From positions 2,046,001 through 2,110,000 of the forward strand of contig OY978097.1 in the NCBI GenBank assembly GCA_963854735.1: a DNA stretch of 64,000 bases, written 5' to 3'. The notes beneath the pieces were generated by a model. The model saw only the letters and a list, made by a program, of their open reading frames with translations, searched no databases and was not told the DNA's origin. This stretch comes from Marvania coccoides. Its lineage: Eukaryota > Chlorophyta > Trebouxiophyceae > Chlorellales > Chlorellaceae. Each line of letters starts with the position of its first letter. The first letter of the stretch is position 1. A program made the translations under genes and the position numbers. This document shows, in pieces, positions 1 to 10,966 of this stretch.

Positions 1-106
1 CATAATGGCAGAGCCGGCTCTTCCAAACACTCGTCAAATTGACCATTTTCTCGAAATATTCGATGTGCTGAAATTTGACGTCGACGTCGACTCATTCAAG
101 CGGACG

Positions 107-516
107 GTTTCGCGAAGCACCGTGGCAGTGCTTGAAACGCATGGAACCATCGCCATCGCCGATCGCAACGGCATTGAGAAGGCGGTGGATTGGGTGCTGC
201 TTTTGCTGTTACCAAAGGGAGAGAGAGCTGAGGAACTGGCTATCTGTGAGCTGCTGTACATTGTAGCAGAGGCGACAAGAGGGGGAATGGAGCTGCATTC
301 CGGAGGTTGCGCGTGCTGATCTCCCACTCGTCCATCCCCCTTTTCGCCTCCCCCACAATAAATATGCAGCAGCTCACAGATAGCCAGTTCCTCAGCTCTC
401 TCTCCCTTTGGTAACAGCAAAAGCAGCACCCGATCCACCGCCTTCTCAATGCCGTTGCGATCGGCGATGGCGATGGTTCCATGCGTTTCAAGCACTGCCA
501 CCGTGCTTCGCGAAAC
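107..516. repeat. Long inverted repeat, 150-bp arms, 110-bp loop
   Basis: Bases 107-256 are repeated as their reverse complement at 367-516. I count two differences in 150 positions, one of which would be a G:U wobble in RNA. The 110-bp loop is 257-366. A transcript through both arms would fold into one near-perfect 150-bp hairpin. Both arms read as protein without a stop: the left on the + strand and the right on the - strand give almost the same peptide (core TVAVLETHGTIAIADRNG). Outside the arms the two reading frames stay open but diverge. This suggests an inverted duplication of a coding exon rather than a simple palindrome. It could be a long-hairpin small-RNA source, two convergent paralogs, or an assembly artefact. 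Confidence 0.85.
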
Positions 517-689
517 ACTATGAACGGATGGCGCAGTAAGTAAGAATTTAGTTAACCGTTCCTCAAAGTTGTTGAACACTTCGAGAAAAACATGAAATCA
601 AAAGTTTTGTGTTGACCTTGTCTTGAAAGACAAACGGTTTTTATGTCAGAGATCTACTACTTGATTATAATCTTTCGAAAGCTTCCTTG
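517..689. other. Short spacer after the inverted repeat
   Basis: AT-rich sequence. On the minus strand it continues the open frame of the right repeat arm to about 579. No other signal was seen. Confidence 0.4.
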
Positions 690-1600
690 CGGAAACACTC
701 GGAAATTAATCCATTTATTGTGTTTTTAATTATGCTGTCTCTGAGGGAGAAGCGAGAGGCGATGGACGGTCTGAGAAGTCGACTACACGACCTGGAGCAT
801 CAGGTACTGCGTCAGGGAAACACGTTCATACCCGCTCTTGGAACACTGTGGGAAGCGTTGCCGAGGAGCGCATCACACTCATCATCAGGCGAAGGAGGCG
901 CGAGTCATTACCTGACGACAGTGCCCGTGAAAAGGCCCTGTCGGAGTTCATGCGCTCGCCGGAGTGGGAAAAGTGGTGCAAGCTTCTTGACTTGAGGAAG
1001 CCAGAACTCTATGGAAGCTGAAGGCTGCAGAAAATGATTACAACGTCGCCTTGCAAGCTGAGGGGCGGATACCAGCTGAACCAAGCCTTTGGAGCCGCGT
1101 ATGCAGCCTATTCCGCAGCGAAGGTCCGTTTTTTTCAGTTTGTATTTCTTCTTGAGCTTGCTCTTTCTTAAACCTTGAAGCCTAATGCCAATAATTTTTT
1201 CTTGTTATTTTTATTTATTGCAGAGCCATCCTCAAGGATTGTGCCTGGCGGTATGCCAGCAGTGCAGGTGCCTCCATCCCAGCGCCACCACAATTTGAGC
1301 ACCGTCCCCCATAAGAACCCCACGATGCGATCGGAAAACTAGTGAACGCCGAGCACCCAGCACTGTGCGTCGGTCCTGGGAGCATGGCGCAGCGGCGCAC
1401 CCTTAAGGTTCAGGCTAAGCAGCAGCGAGTTGCATGGCGCCGCGTGTGTGGGAAACCTCGCTCCATTCTTGGCAGAAGTGGCGAGTGGAGCTTGGGCAAA
1501 TGCCGGCATTGTTGAGATGCGAGTCAAGAGAATTGTGGGCGCGAGAAAAGGGTGGACGCCAGCTGGCTAATGAGGGGCAGGAGCGATTGATAGCATGAAT
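690..1600 (+). pseudogene. Decayed coding remnants, unknown family
   Basis: Several short stretches look like protein but sit in different frames. One reads MLSLREKREAMDGLRSRLHD (about 732-860), a second EKALSEFMRSPEWEKWCKLL (about 925-1017, then a stop), and a third WKLKAAENDYNVALQAEGRI (about 1013-1110). A splice-like acceptor lies near 1222, and arginine-rich readable sequence follows to about 1500 with in-frame stops. No set of introns I tried joins these into one frame. I read this as a dead gene copy, but a badly spliced live gene cannot be excluded. I do not recognise the family. Confidence 0.3.
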
Positions 1601-1973
1601 CACTCGCCCTCACATTGCCGACACAAGGATTGTGGCCAACCAGGTGGCGCATGGGTCTGGTCGAAGCGATTGGCAGGTGATTTGGTCGTATTGTACATAA
1701 AGATTTCCTCGGACCAGCACAGTTGCAAAGTTTATAACTTAGTTTTAACGCCACCTACGCTCCACCTTCAATCTCTCCCATGAAAAGCTCCTTCAGGCGC
1801 GCAGTGGAGATTGCCTACTGGGTTGTCGAGGAGAGGCTGGGCGAGGACACTTGAATCTATCTAAACAACGGAGATCTCTGACTCAAAAGTCAGAGAAAAA
1901 CCCAAAAACAGGAAAGTTTTTCCTTGTAAAAATAAATTATTTGTAAAATATAAAATCCAAGCTGGCCACGCCG
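1601..1973. other. Spacer upstream of the 467-aa unknown gene
   Basis: AT-rich toward its 3' end. Nothing recognisable apart from the presumed promoter and 5' leader of the gene starting at 1974. Confidence 0.4.
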
Positions 1974-3864
1974 ATGCCGGAAGAGCTTGATGCCAGCGTC
2001 TCTTGTGCTGCCAAGGCAGCAGTGCAGGCGATTATGGAGTGCAAAATAACCGAAGTACATGAGAACAACTTGAAAAATGTGTTTTCTGCGTGCAAATCCT
2101 TGCGGTGAGTCAATGCGCCACCTTTAGATGCCGTGTATCTGCCATTAACACACCTACAAAGCCGGTTTTCCACTGATATTTTTGAATCGCCATATTTAAT
2201 AAGGTCTCTCTCTCCTTCTCTTCCTCCAGAATCTGCTTCTCCTCCGTCTGCAAGGACAATGTGCTGTTGAGCGGCAACCTGCTGCGGCAGGGCGACCTCT
2301 ACTTCTCGCCGGTAGACACCGCGGCCAGCTGCGCCGCCCCTGCAGCGTCGGCCTGCCGCCCTGTCTTCCTCGCTGGAGAAGAGTGAGCAGACCGGGTTTC
2401 TTCTCACAGACAGCAGCTGAAGTTAATACCATTTTCCTCACCTTCTCACGTCTCCCCCCCCCCCCTTCCCCCTTCACCCCCTCCCCTCTTTTCATTTCAT
2501 TGTCGCAGCATTGCGTGTTTCAGTGACTCTGCGCTTGTGGCTCGCCAAGACGCCTGCTCCGCCCTGTTTTGCGTTCCGCTGACCCAAAACTCGCAAAAAG
2601 ACCGCGGCCAGGCCTCAGTGGAGGCCAGAGTTGGAGACGAGTCGCCAATCCCATGCCAGGCTGCACTCATAGCTGGGTTTGACAACGAAGCTTCCGTCCT
2701 CGAAACGTGCGCGTCATTTCGCTTTTTTTCTTTTCGCCCTTTTATTTTCTTAAACATTGAAACATCTCTGCTTTAGTTCTCAGGCTTCATGTCCCCTGCA
2801 TTCCACAACACTAACGCCGGTTTATTCTGCAGGGATTTGCGGGCTGTGCTGCTCCTCTCCCGCCGCCTTTCCTCCAGCCACTGGACTCAGCTGACGGCAC
2901 TCGCATCGGGCGTGGCGGATGTGCTGGACCCTTCTGAGCACCCAGGATGGGGCGACGCCGGCGGGCTGCTGGCCCCGCAGGGCGACGTAGAACTGGAAGA
3001 GGAGGAAGAGGAGGAGGTAGAAGGGTGGGATGGGCTCAACCCCACGCAGTACGCCATGGTGGAGCAGCTGGACCGCTGGACGCTGGCGTTCAATGTGCCG
3101 GAGCTGGAGAGAAGCTACCAGGAGTGGCGGGCTGCCCGCATGGCCAGGGTGGACGTGGCGGCGCTGGCCACGCTGCTGGCGTATCACATGATCCGCATGA
3201 CCGCCATCCACAGGGATCTGCGGCCGGAGGAGTGGGGGCCTTGCCTGATTGTGGCAGCGGCACTCAGCATCGCAGCCCTGCCCGCCACAAACGGGTGGTG
3301 AGTGTTAGAATCATCAACACGCGTTTCTTGATTTGCTGGGATTTTAAATTCCATTATTCTCAATACGCTGATTCCTAAACTTTTACTTTTTTTGGGGGGG
3401 GGCCTAGGTACACCCAACGGCGGGACTTGGTAGTGGCCTGCGTGTACGCCCTGCTGGCGTGCAACCACGCCTCTGCGGGCTGGTGGTTTCCTACGACGGC
3501 GGCAGGAGGAGACGAGGGCGGCGGAGGGCGGCCGGGGGGCGCACTGACGGAGCTGCTGGCGGGATCGGAAGGCGCCTGGCTGGCGGTCCTCAGCGTCATT
3601 CTGCACGCACGCTACCAGTGGCAGGTTGCGATGCTGGTGGCTGCGGGGGCCATGGCCTTGGCAGCGACACCTGATGTGTGTGCAGCTGGGGTTGGTGCTG
3701 GCGTTGTGTGGTGCTGGACGGTGCTGGGCGTGCGCACGCTGGCGCTGCAGGTGCTGCCGCCAGCTGCTGTGCTGTATCTATTGGAGCGGGCAGCCAGAGG
3801 GGCGTTTTGTTCCACCCCTGTGGCTGCGTCCTACGCGTGGTCAGCTGCCAGGAGCAGCGAATAA
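1974..3864 (+). CDS. Unknown protein with hydrophobic C-terminal half, 467 aa
   Basis: Five exons (1974-2104, 2230-2382, 2509-2706, 2833-3297, 3408-3864) join in phase through GT-AG introns into 467 codons. The start is the first ATG of an open exon beginning MPEELDASVSCAAKAA. The middle has a glutamate run (about 2993-3020) and amphipathic helices. The last exon carries several probable membrane segments rich in Ala, Val, Leu and Trp (about 3555-3800). No catalytic motif or family signature is visible to me. Two introns end in very long C or G homopolymers next to the acceptor (about 2454-2466 and 3393-3402). The gene is probably real because all five phases agree, but its function is unknown. 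Confidence 0.65.
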
Positions 3865-4400
3865 CATCAGTGGCGACAAGTCGGTTGTATATTGAAACAG
3901 TTTCTAAATATAAACAATTTATCGTTTTTCAAATAAAAAAGCCTGCGTTTTGTTCATACCCAAGTTTTTCTTCTACTACTGTACCTCTCCGCCATCTTGA
4001 TCACTACTCCAATTTTAACTAGAGCAGTCATAGCACATTTCTTACCTTTCTTCTACCTTTTATTTTCTTTCTATTCTCTCTCTTTGTATCTCATCATAGT
4101 AAGTCGGTGTTAAAACTGTGGATAGCCATGGTCGTGTTCCGTAAACTAATGATCAAAATGAGCAAAGCAATGTAGGCACAAGGCAAAACGAGGTAAGCAA
4201 AGCAAAGAAAAGTCCCTAAAATGTAATCGTTGGTGTCGTCTTTGTGGATGGTCAAGCCGAGTAAAAAGAACTTCAAAAATGGCCTAGTGTGTGTGAGGTG
4301 TGCAGTAACAAAAACGAAGAAAGAAATAGACGTGTCCACGAAAACTCGATCAGCCCCGGCCAAAGCGCTCGCCTTCAAAGCGTGCAGAACGGAGAAATTT
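3865..4400. other. Convergent spacer
   Basis: AT-rich region between the 3' ends of the unknown membrane protein and the RAMA-domain gene, presumably their 3' UTRs. A 94-codon minus-strand frame at 4094-4378 has no recognisable domain and skewed composition; I do not call it. Confidence 0.5.
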
Positions 4401-5861
4401 TCAATGCCCGCGCTCCTTCCGGGACGTTTGCATCCGCACCCGCAGCGCGTCCAGCTTCTCCCCGTTCCACGCCACCTCCTTCCAGCCGTCGCATGACTGC
4501 CGGGAGGGGTTGCGCTCGCGCAGCACCACTAGCGCAAACTTTGAGATTGCTCGGTAGCGCACGCCGTTGTACAGAATCGCGCCATCATCTCCCACGGTGG
4601 CAGCCACATCCACGTTGCCCACCGCAAACCGCTGGGCCCCAGGCTTCATGAACCCGGCCTCCACGATGTCAGCAAAGCTGGGGCGGCCCTTCAGCTCGGT
4701 GCGAGCGGCCGCAGAGCGCGCCCGCTGCGTGCTGGGCGCGGGACGGCGCTGTGCGCGCGCCGCCGCCGCGGCAGCGGCAGCGATCACCGTCGCGGCAGCG
4801 GCGGTCTTGCGCTGCACGCCGCTGGCGGCGTTGCGCCGCCGAGAGGTTGACGCTCCGGCGGTCGCTGGTGAAGGCGGCTCTGCCTCGTCGAACATGGCGA
4901 ACTCCGCTTCTTGGGGCGGCGCCCGAACGCGCTGGGCTCCCCCCACGCAACGCCGCGCCGCCGTGCGTCCTGCAGACTGCAAAACCGCTGCAGCAGCGGC
5001 CGCCCGGCGGGAGCTCCTCACCTGCGTCTCATCGTCGTCAGAGGAGTCCACGCCGATGGCACCCACCACCGCAGCAGCCGCGGCAGCGGCGCGCCGGCTG
5101 GGCAGCCGCCGCCGAACCCCCACGCGAGGGCTAGCCTCGCTCAGCTCCGCCGCCACCTTGCCGGATGCATTCGAGGGCTGAGACCGCGCGCCCTGGGAGT
5201 GCACGGACGACTCTGGCAAGCCTAGGCCGCCAACTGTCGCCAGATGGCGCTGAAACCCGCCACCGTAGCCCCCGTGCAGTGCTTCGTCTTCTGCTAAGAC
5301 CTCCTGCTGGTCCAGCATTGACTCGAGATTTCCATCGAGAGGAGACTCGTGCTCAATGGGGGGCCCCGCTGTGGGAATGCCTGCACCAGCTACGGTACCG
5401 ACCGCGCCCAGCAGCGGGCTGAACGCCTCCTGGCTGGCGACACCGCTGGCTTCTCCGCCGGCGCCACTGCCGCCCGACACAGCCAGAGCTACCGCCTTGG
5501 TGGTCGCTAAAGGCGCGTACTGCAAGGGCTGCTGCTGTCCTTCTGTCAGCACCACGTTGTCTGGCAGCGCCAGCAGGTCGTCAGCACTGCCGCTGCCGCT
5601 GCCACCGACGCTGGCGTGCTTCTGCGGCAGCGCGTCCCATCCAGCCTCCGAGATCTCGCTGAACAGGAGGTCGTCGCACTCAAACAGCCCCGTCACCTCA
5701 TCGTGGAAAGTGGGCCCAGTGCTGGGATCGATCTCAGCGTGAAGGTCGGCAGCTGCAGCCAGCCCCGCTGCTGTCGGCATCCAGGGCATCGCCGCCAAGG
5801 TGGGCGAGTGATGCGTCACCGGCGCCGCGGGGTACGTCCAGGAGAGGTCGGCCGTGAGCAT
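4401..5861 (-). CDS. RAMA-domain protein, predicted nuclear, 486 aa
   Basis: A single exon from the ATG at 5861. Residues about 396-486 (FADIVEAGFMKPGAQ...YNGVRYRAISKFA...CDGWKEV) match the RAMA module, a small domain found beside adenine-methylase and restriction enzymes in bacteria and in eukaryotic chromatin proteins, where it is proposed to read modified DNA. The first 380 residues are disordered: acidic at the start (FECDDLLFSEISEAGWD), then Gly/Ser-rich, then alanine runs with Arg-Arg clusters that could act as nuclear signals. The acidic N-terminus plus C-terminal DNA-binding-like module resembles a regulator, but that is inference. No methylase motif is present. The antisense frames here are composition shadows. 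Confidence 0.6.
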   Translation of the reverse strand: MLTADLSWTYPAAPVTHHSPTLAAMPWMPTAAGLAAAADLHAEIDPSTGPTFHDEVTGLFECDDLLFSEISEAGWDALPQKHASVGGSGSGSADDLLALPDNVVLTEGQQQPLQYAPLATTKAVALAVSGGSGAGGEASGVASQEAFSPLLGAVGTVAGAGIPTAGPPIEHESPLDGNLESMLDQQEVLAEDEALHGGYGGGFQRHLATVGGLGLPESSVHSQGARSQPSNASGKVAAELSEASPRVGVRRRLPSRRAAAAAAAVVGAIGVDSSDDDETQVRSSRRAAAAAAVLQSAGRTAARRCVGGAQRVRAPPQEAEFAMFDEAEPPSPATAGASTSRRRNAASGVQRKTAAAATVIAAAAAAAARAQRRPAPSTQRARSAAARTELKGRPSFADIVEAGFMKPGAQRFAVGNVDVAATVGDDGAILYNGVRYRAISKFALVVLRERNPSRQSCDGWKEVAWNGEKLDALRVRMQTSRKERGH

Positions 5862-6777
5862 GGTGCGTCCCTGCTACTGCTCCGCTAGCTCCTCTGCGTC
5901 TCCCTCCACCGCCTGCCGTCTGCCGCTGACAGGCCCAACGCTCTCCCTCCGACCGCACGGTCTCTGGCTATCGAAAAATGGCGGGAGATGGTTGTGGTTG
6001 GGGGTGGGTGGGTTAATGAAATGAAGGAATGGGACCTGAGAGGAAACAATCGAGATTTATTTATTTTCACATTGCAACTTTGGTGGGTTGATGCGGAATC
6101 AAAGGGTTTGGATGGGAGGCATTAGATGGCTGAGGCATTCGAGTTATTTTATGTATTGACGATACATAAAAAGAGGCCCCAGCTTTGGCGTATCGAGCGA
6201 ATCCAGCCCACCTTTCTCAGGTTCTGAAAACGAGGATCTCTCGCTCTGGGCAGCCTCCTGCGCCAGAAACCAAATAAGTGAAGCTGAACAGCCTCCTCAG
6301 GACAAAAATAGTGCCCGAGGGGCCTCACACAGTTGTCCGCCGACTCTAAGGAAGAAAGAAGGAGGAGCGTGTTGCGTGTTTAGAATATATATTTGGGTGG
6401 TCGAGAAAGAAAAAAATGAAAAAGGCAAGAAGACTGATTACGCACTCATGCTGCCCGTGGTTCTTCATCGGCGCCGATATGGCGCTTCAATATGGATGAG
6501 CAGCGGAAGCGGGCGAAAACTCCTTCAGCCCTCCTCCCGGAAAGAAGCCGTAAATATTGCAGGGGAGTGGCAGTCCATGGCACAATACTTCACATGCATG
6601 CATGTGCTGCCTTTTGCAGAAACCAGATCCCAAATATGTTGAAATTTGCATGAATAGTAGTAATCATTAAGAAAAACGCTTTCAGCGCATGCCATTCTAT
6701 CGCAGCCTTCACATTTACATGCATTTTTATGGTAAATGTGATAATAGAACTTTAGAGGCTTCACCCCCCTAGCTGGC
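5862..6777. other. Spacer, 916 bp
   Basis: Holds the 5' leader of the RAMA gene and the 3' region of the sulfate-binding-protein gene. Open frames here (for example 6376-6642 on the + strand) lack any domain and are AT-rich. I see no RNA gene or repeat. Confidence 0.5.
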
Positions 6778-8449
6778 TCATCTCCTCCTTCCCCTCTCTG
6801 CGAGCCTCTGAGCCAACTTTCGCTTCGACACGTCTGCCATGATGTCCGAGAGAATGCCCTGCACAAAAGAAAGCACCAACACGTTGATAGTCGCTAAACA
6901 GTAAAATGGGCGCTGCTCAAAAGTAGGAAACGAAGGGCAATCAAAACTCACGCCCTCGTCGAAAAATTTCTTCTGCACCGCCGTCCAGTCCCCCATCCGC
7001 TTCTCCACTTCCCACAGTCGCTTCACCCGCGGCACCTCCACGCCCTCAAATGCCTCTTTGTTGACGGAACGGAACCCGCAAGCCACAAACTCCCGCTGCG
7101 CCGGCGCTGTAAACAAGTAGCTCACAAACGCGTTGGCAGCCTCCTTCGTGGCGTCCCGAAGCTCGGGAGGGCCAGAGACCTCGATGTTGCGGTCCACAAG
7201 TGCCCCAGGGCAAGTTATGCGCACGTTGTTGTCGGGGGAAATGAAGGGCAGCGGGGCTTGCGGCGAGACCACTAAATTCGTGAAGACAGCCTCGTTTTCG
7301 TAGGTCAGCAGCGCGTCGCCAAAACCCTGGCTGTAAAACACGTCGGAGGCTTCCCGGGCATCGCGAGGCATCACCTCCACGTTGTCAAACACCTTGGTGA
7401 CGAAGCGACCGGCGGCAACCTCGCCAGCACCCATTTTGTGGCCCCACAGCGCCAGGAAGATCCATCGCGCCACTCCCGCCGTCTTGGGGTTTGCCACCAC
7501 CACTTTGATGTCATCTCTGTAGTCATTTAAAGGTCACGAAGAAGGTAATATTACTCATAAATAAAAGCTACCCCACCGAGCGCCAGGTCTTCCTTCCTCT
7601 CTTCATTTCTCACCTCGCCAGGTCTTCCCAGCCCCTGATGTTCTTGGGGTTGCCCATGCGGGTGACGATGGACACCACCGACTCGCAGATGATCGCCTTG
7701 TTGGGGAATCTGGCCCCCCACCCAGGGTTGATCAGCCCCGCTTCCTCAATCTTCAAAATGTCAAGCGGCAGTGCCAACGCCACGATGTCGGCAGGCAGAC
7801 CGTCGATCACGGCGCGGGCCTGCGTACCACTGCCTCCGAACGCCAGGCGGAAGCGCACAGGGCGGCCTGTGGACGCCTCGTACTCGTGAGCAAACTTTCT
7901 AACAATCTGCGGTGAAATATTGGAGAGTGTTGTTATTTTTCAATGATGAAAGGAATAAATGCTATTGCAATTGAAGCTTTAAATAGCGTTTTATCTCTTC
8001 AGCTATTAAATCCGGTTGAGTACCTTGCTGTAAGCCTTGCGAGTGACAGCGAAGGATGCCAGAGTGAGAGTGACTGGCTTCAGAGCGACCGCCAACTGTA
8101 GAATCTCATTAGAAAGACGCTCTGCAGACGACCCACCGCCGCCACCGCCACCCCCACTGCCTCCCCACCCGTCCCCGGGCGGAGTTGGGCGCCCAGGCTG
8201 GAGCACAGTCAGTGGCAGTGGTGACGTGAGAGGGGCCGCCAAAACAATCGCTGCTGAGTGCCTCCTGAGAAGAAAACGAGAGGTTTTTAGCGCCCGAACG
8301 TTACACGGGAATCGTGTTCTAGCTCTCCTCACCACAAGAGGGATACCAAATCCGCTGCAGGAGGGACTTGCAGGGACGGCCGTCGGGGAACACTTTTTTC
8401 ACTTGGTCCCTGCGTGCTCGCTGCCCTTATGACCGCATTCTCTCTGCAT
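6778..8449 (-). CDS. SBP: Plastid sulfate-binding protein of the sulfate ABC transporter
   Basis: Clear exons are 8264-8024, 7906-7614, 7516-6952 and 6858-6778, all in phase. The joined protein carries the sulfate/thiosulfate-binding-protein signature: LTLASFAVTRKAYSK, then FGGSGTQARAVIDGLPADIV, LPLDILKIEEAGLI, VVANPKTAGVARWIFLALWG and DVFYSQGFGDALLTYENEAV. The family binds sulfate for an ABC permease; in green algae the nucleus-encoded copy serves the chloroplast envelope (SulP/SulP2/Sabc complex). A Ser/Pro/Gly-rich leader precedes the binding domain and fits a transit peptide. The first exon is unresolved. An ATG at 8449 joined by a weak GT donor at 8402 is in phase, but its sequence does not look like a transit peptide. 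An ORF beginning at 8335 uses GTG and is not a real start. Confidence 0.85.
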
Positions 8450-8735
8450 TAATTGCGATTCATGTGTTGATTTTGGTGTATTTATGTCGGTGCCTTCCCC
8501 TGTTCTCTCTGCTGTTCGTCTGCAACATCAGATGTGCTCGCAAATCAAAATTTCCCGCATACCTTGTCGATGTCGCCGATGGCTCTGAGTGCATCAACAT
8601 TCCTCTGAATTTTACAACGTCAACGCAATTAAAATTTAACAGAAAAACAGCCATAATTTGGACATCTCTCATTTCTTGGTTTCTGCTGTTCATTTGTTTC
8701 TTCTCAAGCCCAGCAGCAGCTCCATTCAGTCCTCT

Positions 8736-10728
8736 CTACCCCTTGTCCAACCTGCTCCTGTCCTCCCACCGCTGCTCCCCCATCAGCCATACCCTGGTGC
8801 CGCCCCCATCGTCCGCCAGGTCCTCATCGTCGCTCCGCCCGCTCACAATGTTGTAAATCTTTGCAGGCGACGCATCAGGGCCCATCAGCAGCTCCCAGGT
8901 GCCGGGGTCCGCCACCCCGCTCTCAGGCAGCCCAGAGCACGCCTGAAAGGTCTTCAGCGCGTTAATCGTGGTGTCCCCGAACTGCCACCACTGGCAATCG
9001 TCTTCTCCCACCGCGTACCCTGCCTCCTCCAACAGAATCTGCAGCGCGTGCACCTCGCGCCCGCCGTCGCCGTCCATCAACACCGGCCACTTGGTCAGCT
9101 TCTCCGCCGCGGCGTTCTCGCGGTGCAGCCTCAGCGCCGTGTTCTCGACCTTCACCTCGCCTGGCGCTGCCCCGGGGGCCACGCTCTGCGACACAGTCAA
9201 CGAGTCTTCCACGACCCTGCCGTCGGAGTAGACGCCCGTCTCCTGCAATGTCACCCGCGAGGATGCAGACCGAACCTCCCCGCCAGGCCCAAGGGTGGCC
9301 GTCTCCTCGGAAGCAGCAGTAAACAGCTCCGCAAACGGCTTACTTGTCGGCGCCGCGCTGTCTTGGCGGGCGGGAGTGGTGACGCCCGGCACGGGGGACG
9401 AAAACTGGTCCGCTGTGAGGTCCCTCGACTGCGCCAGCTTCATTTCTGGGCCCAGCAGCACCGCCCAGGTGGCAGCGTCGACGATGCCGGTCTCTGTGAG
9501 CCCCTCGCAGGCCTGCATCGTCATCACCGCGCTCTGCGTGGAATCTCCGAAGAAGAGGTCGTCGATGTCTTCCTCCCCTGGGAAATACCCGAGGTCGCAG
9601 AGGGCTGTGTGCAGCTGGTTCACCCAAAATAGATCGTCAGCGCCCTGGCACAGCGCAGGAGGGGGTCCCCGGGGCTGCTCCGGCTGTTCCTCTTGTGACT
9701 GCTCCGCTGCCGCGGGCGGAGGGGTGGCGGGAGTGGCAGGTGCAGCAGCGGTAGAAGCCACAGCGCTGCTAGTGGCAGCAGCAGCTTGTTGCGCTGAGAC
9801 CGCTGCGAAATCGACGTCTTCTCTCAACACGTCGATCTCGTTGGGGGCTGCCATCGCCGCTCTGAGCTCGGCGGCCCAAGAAGGAGCGACCTGGGAAGGA
9901 GAAGCTGCTGCTCCAGCTGTTGCTGGCTGCGGTGTTGGCTGCGGTTGTGAATCAAAGGCAGGAGAAAAATGTGATTCAGATGCGGGTGCTGCTCGCGGCG
10001 CGTGCTGCGCCCTGCTGGGCAGCTCAGCTGCTGCTGCTTCTCCGTCCATCACATCAGCATCTCTGACGATGCCAGCGTTGCCGCCGCCACTGGAAATTCG
10101 GCCTTCCCCTGTCGCAGCGATGCGGGCCAGCGCGTACATGACCTGCGCCCGCAACTCCGCGTTCTCTTCCCGCAGCCTCTCCTCCCGGAGCTCCCATGCT
10201 GCACGTTCCGCCGCGTGCTGCGCCTGCTGCTGAGAGTGCGCTGCCATGAGAGTTTCATAGTTCTGGCGTGCCCCCGCCAGCATAGAGTCCATCATCTGCG
10301 TGTGCCGGTCCCAGAGCTCCGCCTCTCGACGCAACAGCGCGTCTGCATGCACCCTGCCAAAATAAACCACCGACAGGAAAGGAAATGAGAATCTTGTGAA
10401 CAAGGCGCACAAAACGAAAGGGCAACGAGTCCAGGGTGCTTACTTGGCAGGATCCTCTTCGCTGGCCTTCTTTGCACGTGCCTGTTAGACGTCCAAAGCA
10501 CAAAAAAAGGCTTAAGATCGAGTAGAGTTGAGAGGAAGATAGACGACATGGAGCATGTTGCAGGCGTATTTCGCGGGTTACCTGTGCAAGAATCCCGCTT
10601 TGGGCGCGGCGAACGCTGAAGTGGAGGCCGATTCCGCCGCCTGGGCCAGCGTGGGTGCTTAAATTCAATGGATGGACCCTGCCCACCGTTAAAGGCTGGC
10701 GCACCGCCAGCGCTGTACACATGCTCAT
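8736..10728 (-). CDS. pTAC5-like plastid protein with two peptidoglycan-binding-like domains, 600 aa
   Basis: Exons 10728-10582, 10481-10444 (38 nt) and 10353-8736 join in phase. The first 49 residues are basic and Ser/Thr-rich, as in a transit peptide. A coiled coil follows (about residues 70-150, ALLRREAELWDRHTQMMDSM onward), then a disordered Ala/Pro/Gln-rich linker, then two PG_binding_1-like modules. The second contains QWWQFGDTTINALKTFQACS and GTWELLMGPD. This architecture matches pTAC5, a protein of the plastid transcriptionally active chromosome; there the module is not thought to act on a cell wall. The C-terminus ends VWLMGEQRWEDRSRLDKG and has no cysteine-rich zinc finger. It lies head-to-head with PRA1, 238 bp away. 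Confidence 0.75.
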
Positions 10729-10966
10729 GATGTTACGGTCATTAATTGCATTTTTTTGTTGGATATTTTTCTGTTTTATGTGCCTACGCCCAGCAGGGGG
10801 GGTTGAGCGCTAAAAGGAAATTCATGCGCGTTCAGCTCGGATCACCTGATTTACCTTTGAATTACTATTTTAGAATCATTCTAAGCTTATAAGAGGGCGC
10901 AGGAGTCTGAGAATTTGAAGAGTCGGACGGTTGAACAAAGCGTTGCTACACAATTCTTCGCCAAGG

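Noticed and set aside
4094..4378. 94-codon minus-strand hydrophobic frame
   Set aside because: Looks like translated AT-rich spacer; no splice support.
8335..8335. Start of the sulfate-binding protein at 8335
   Set aside because: The codon is GTG and a good splice acceptor lies downstream at 8265, so this is intron.
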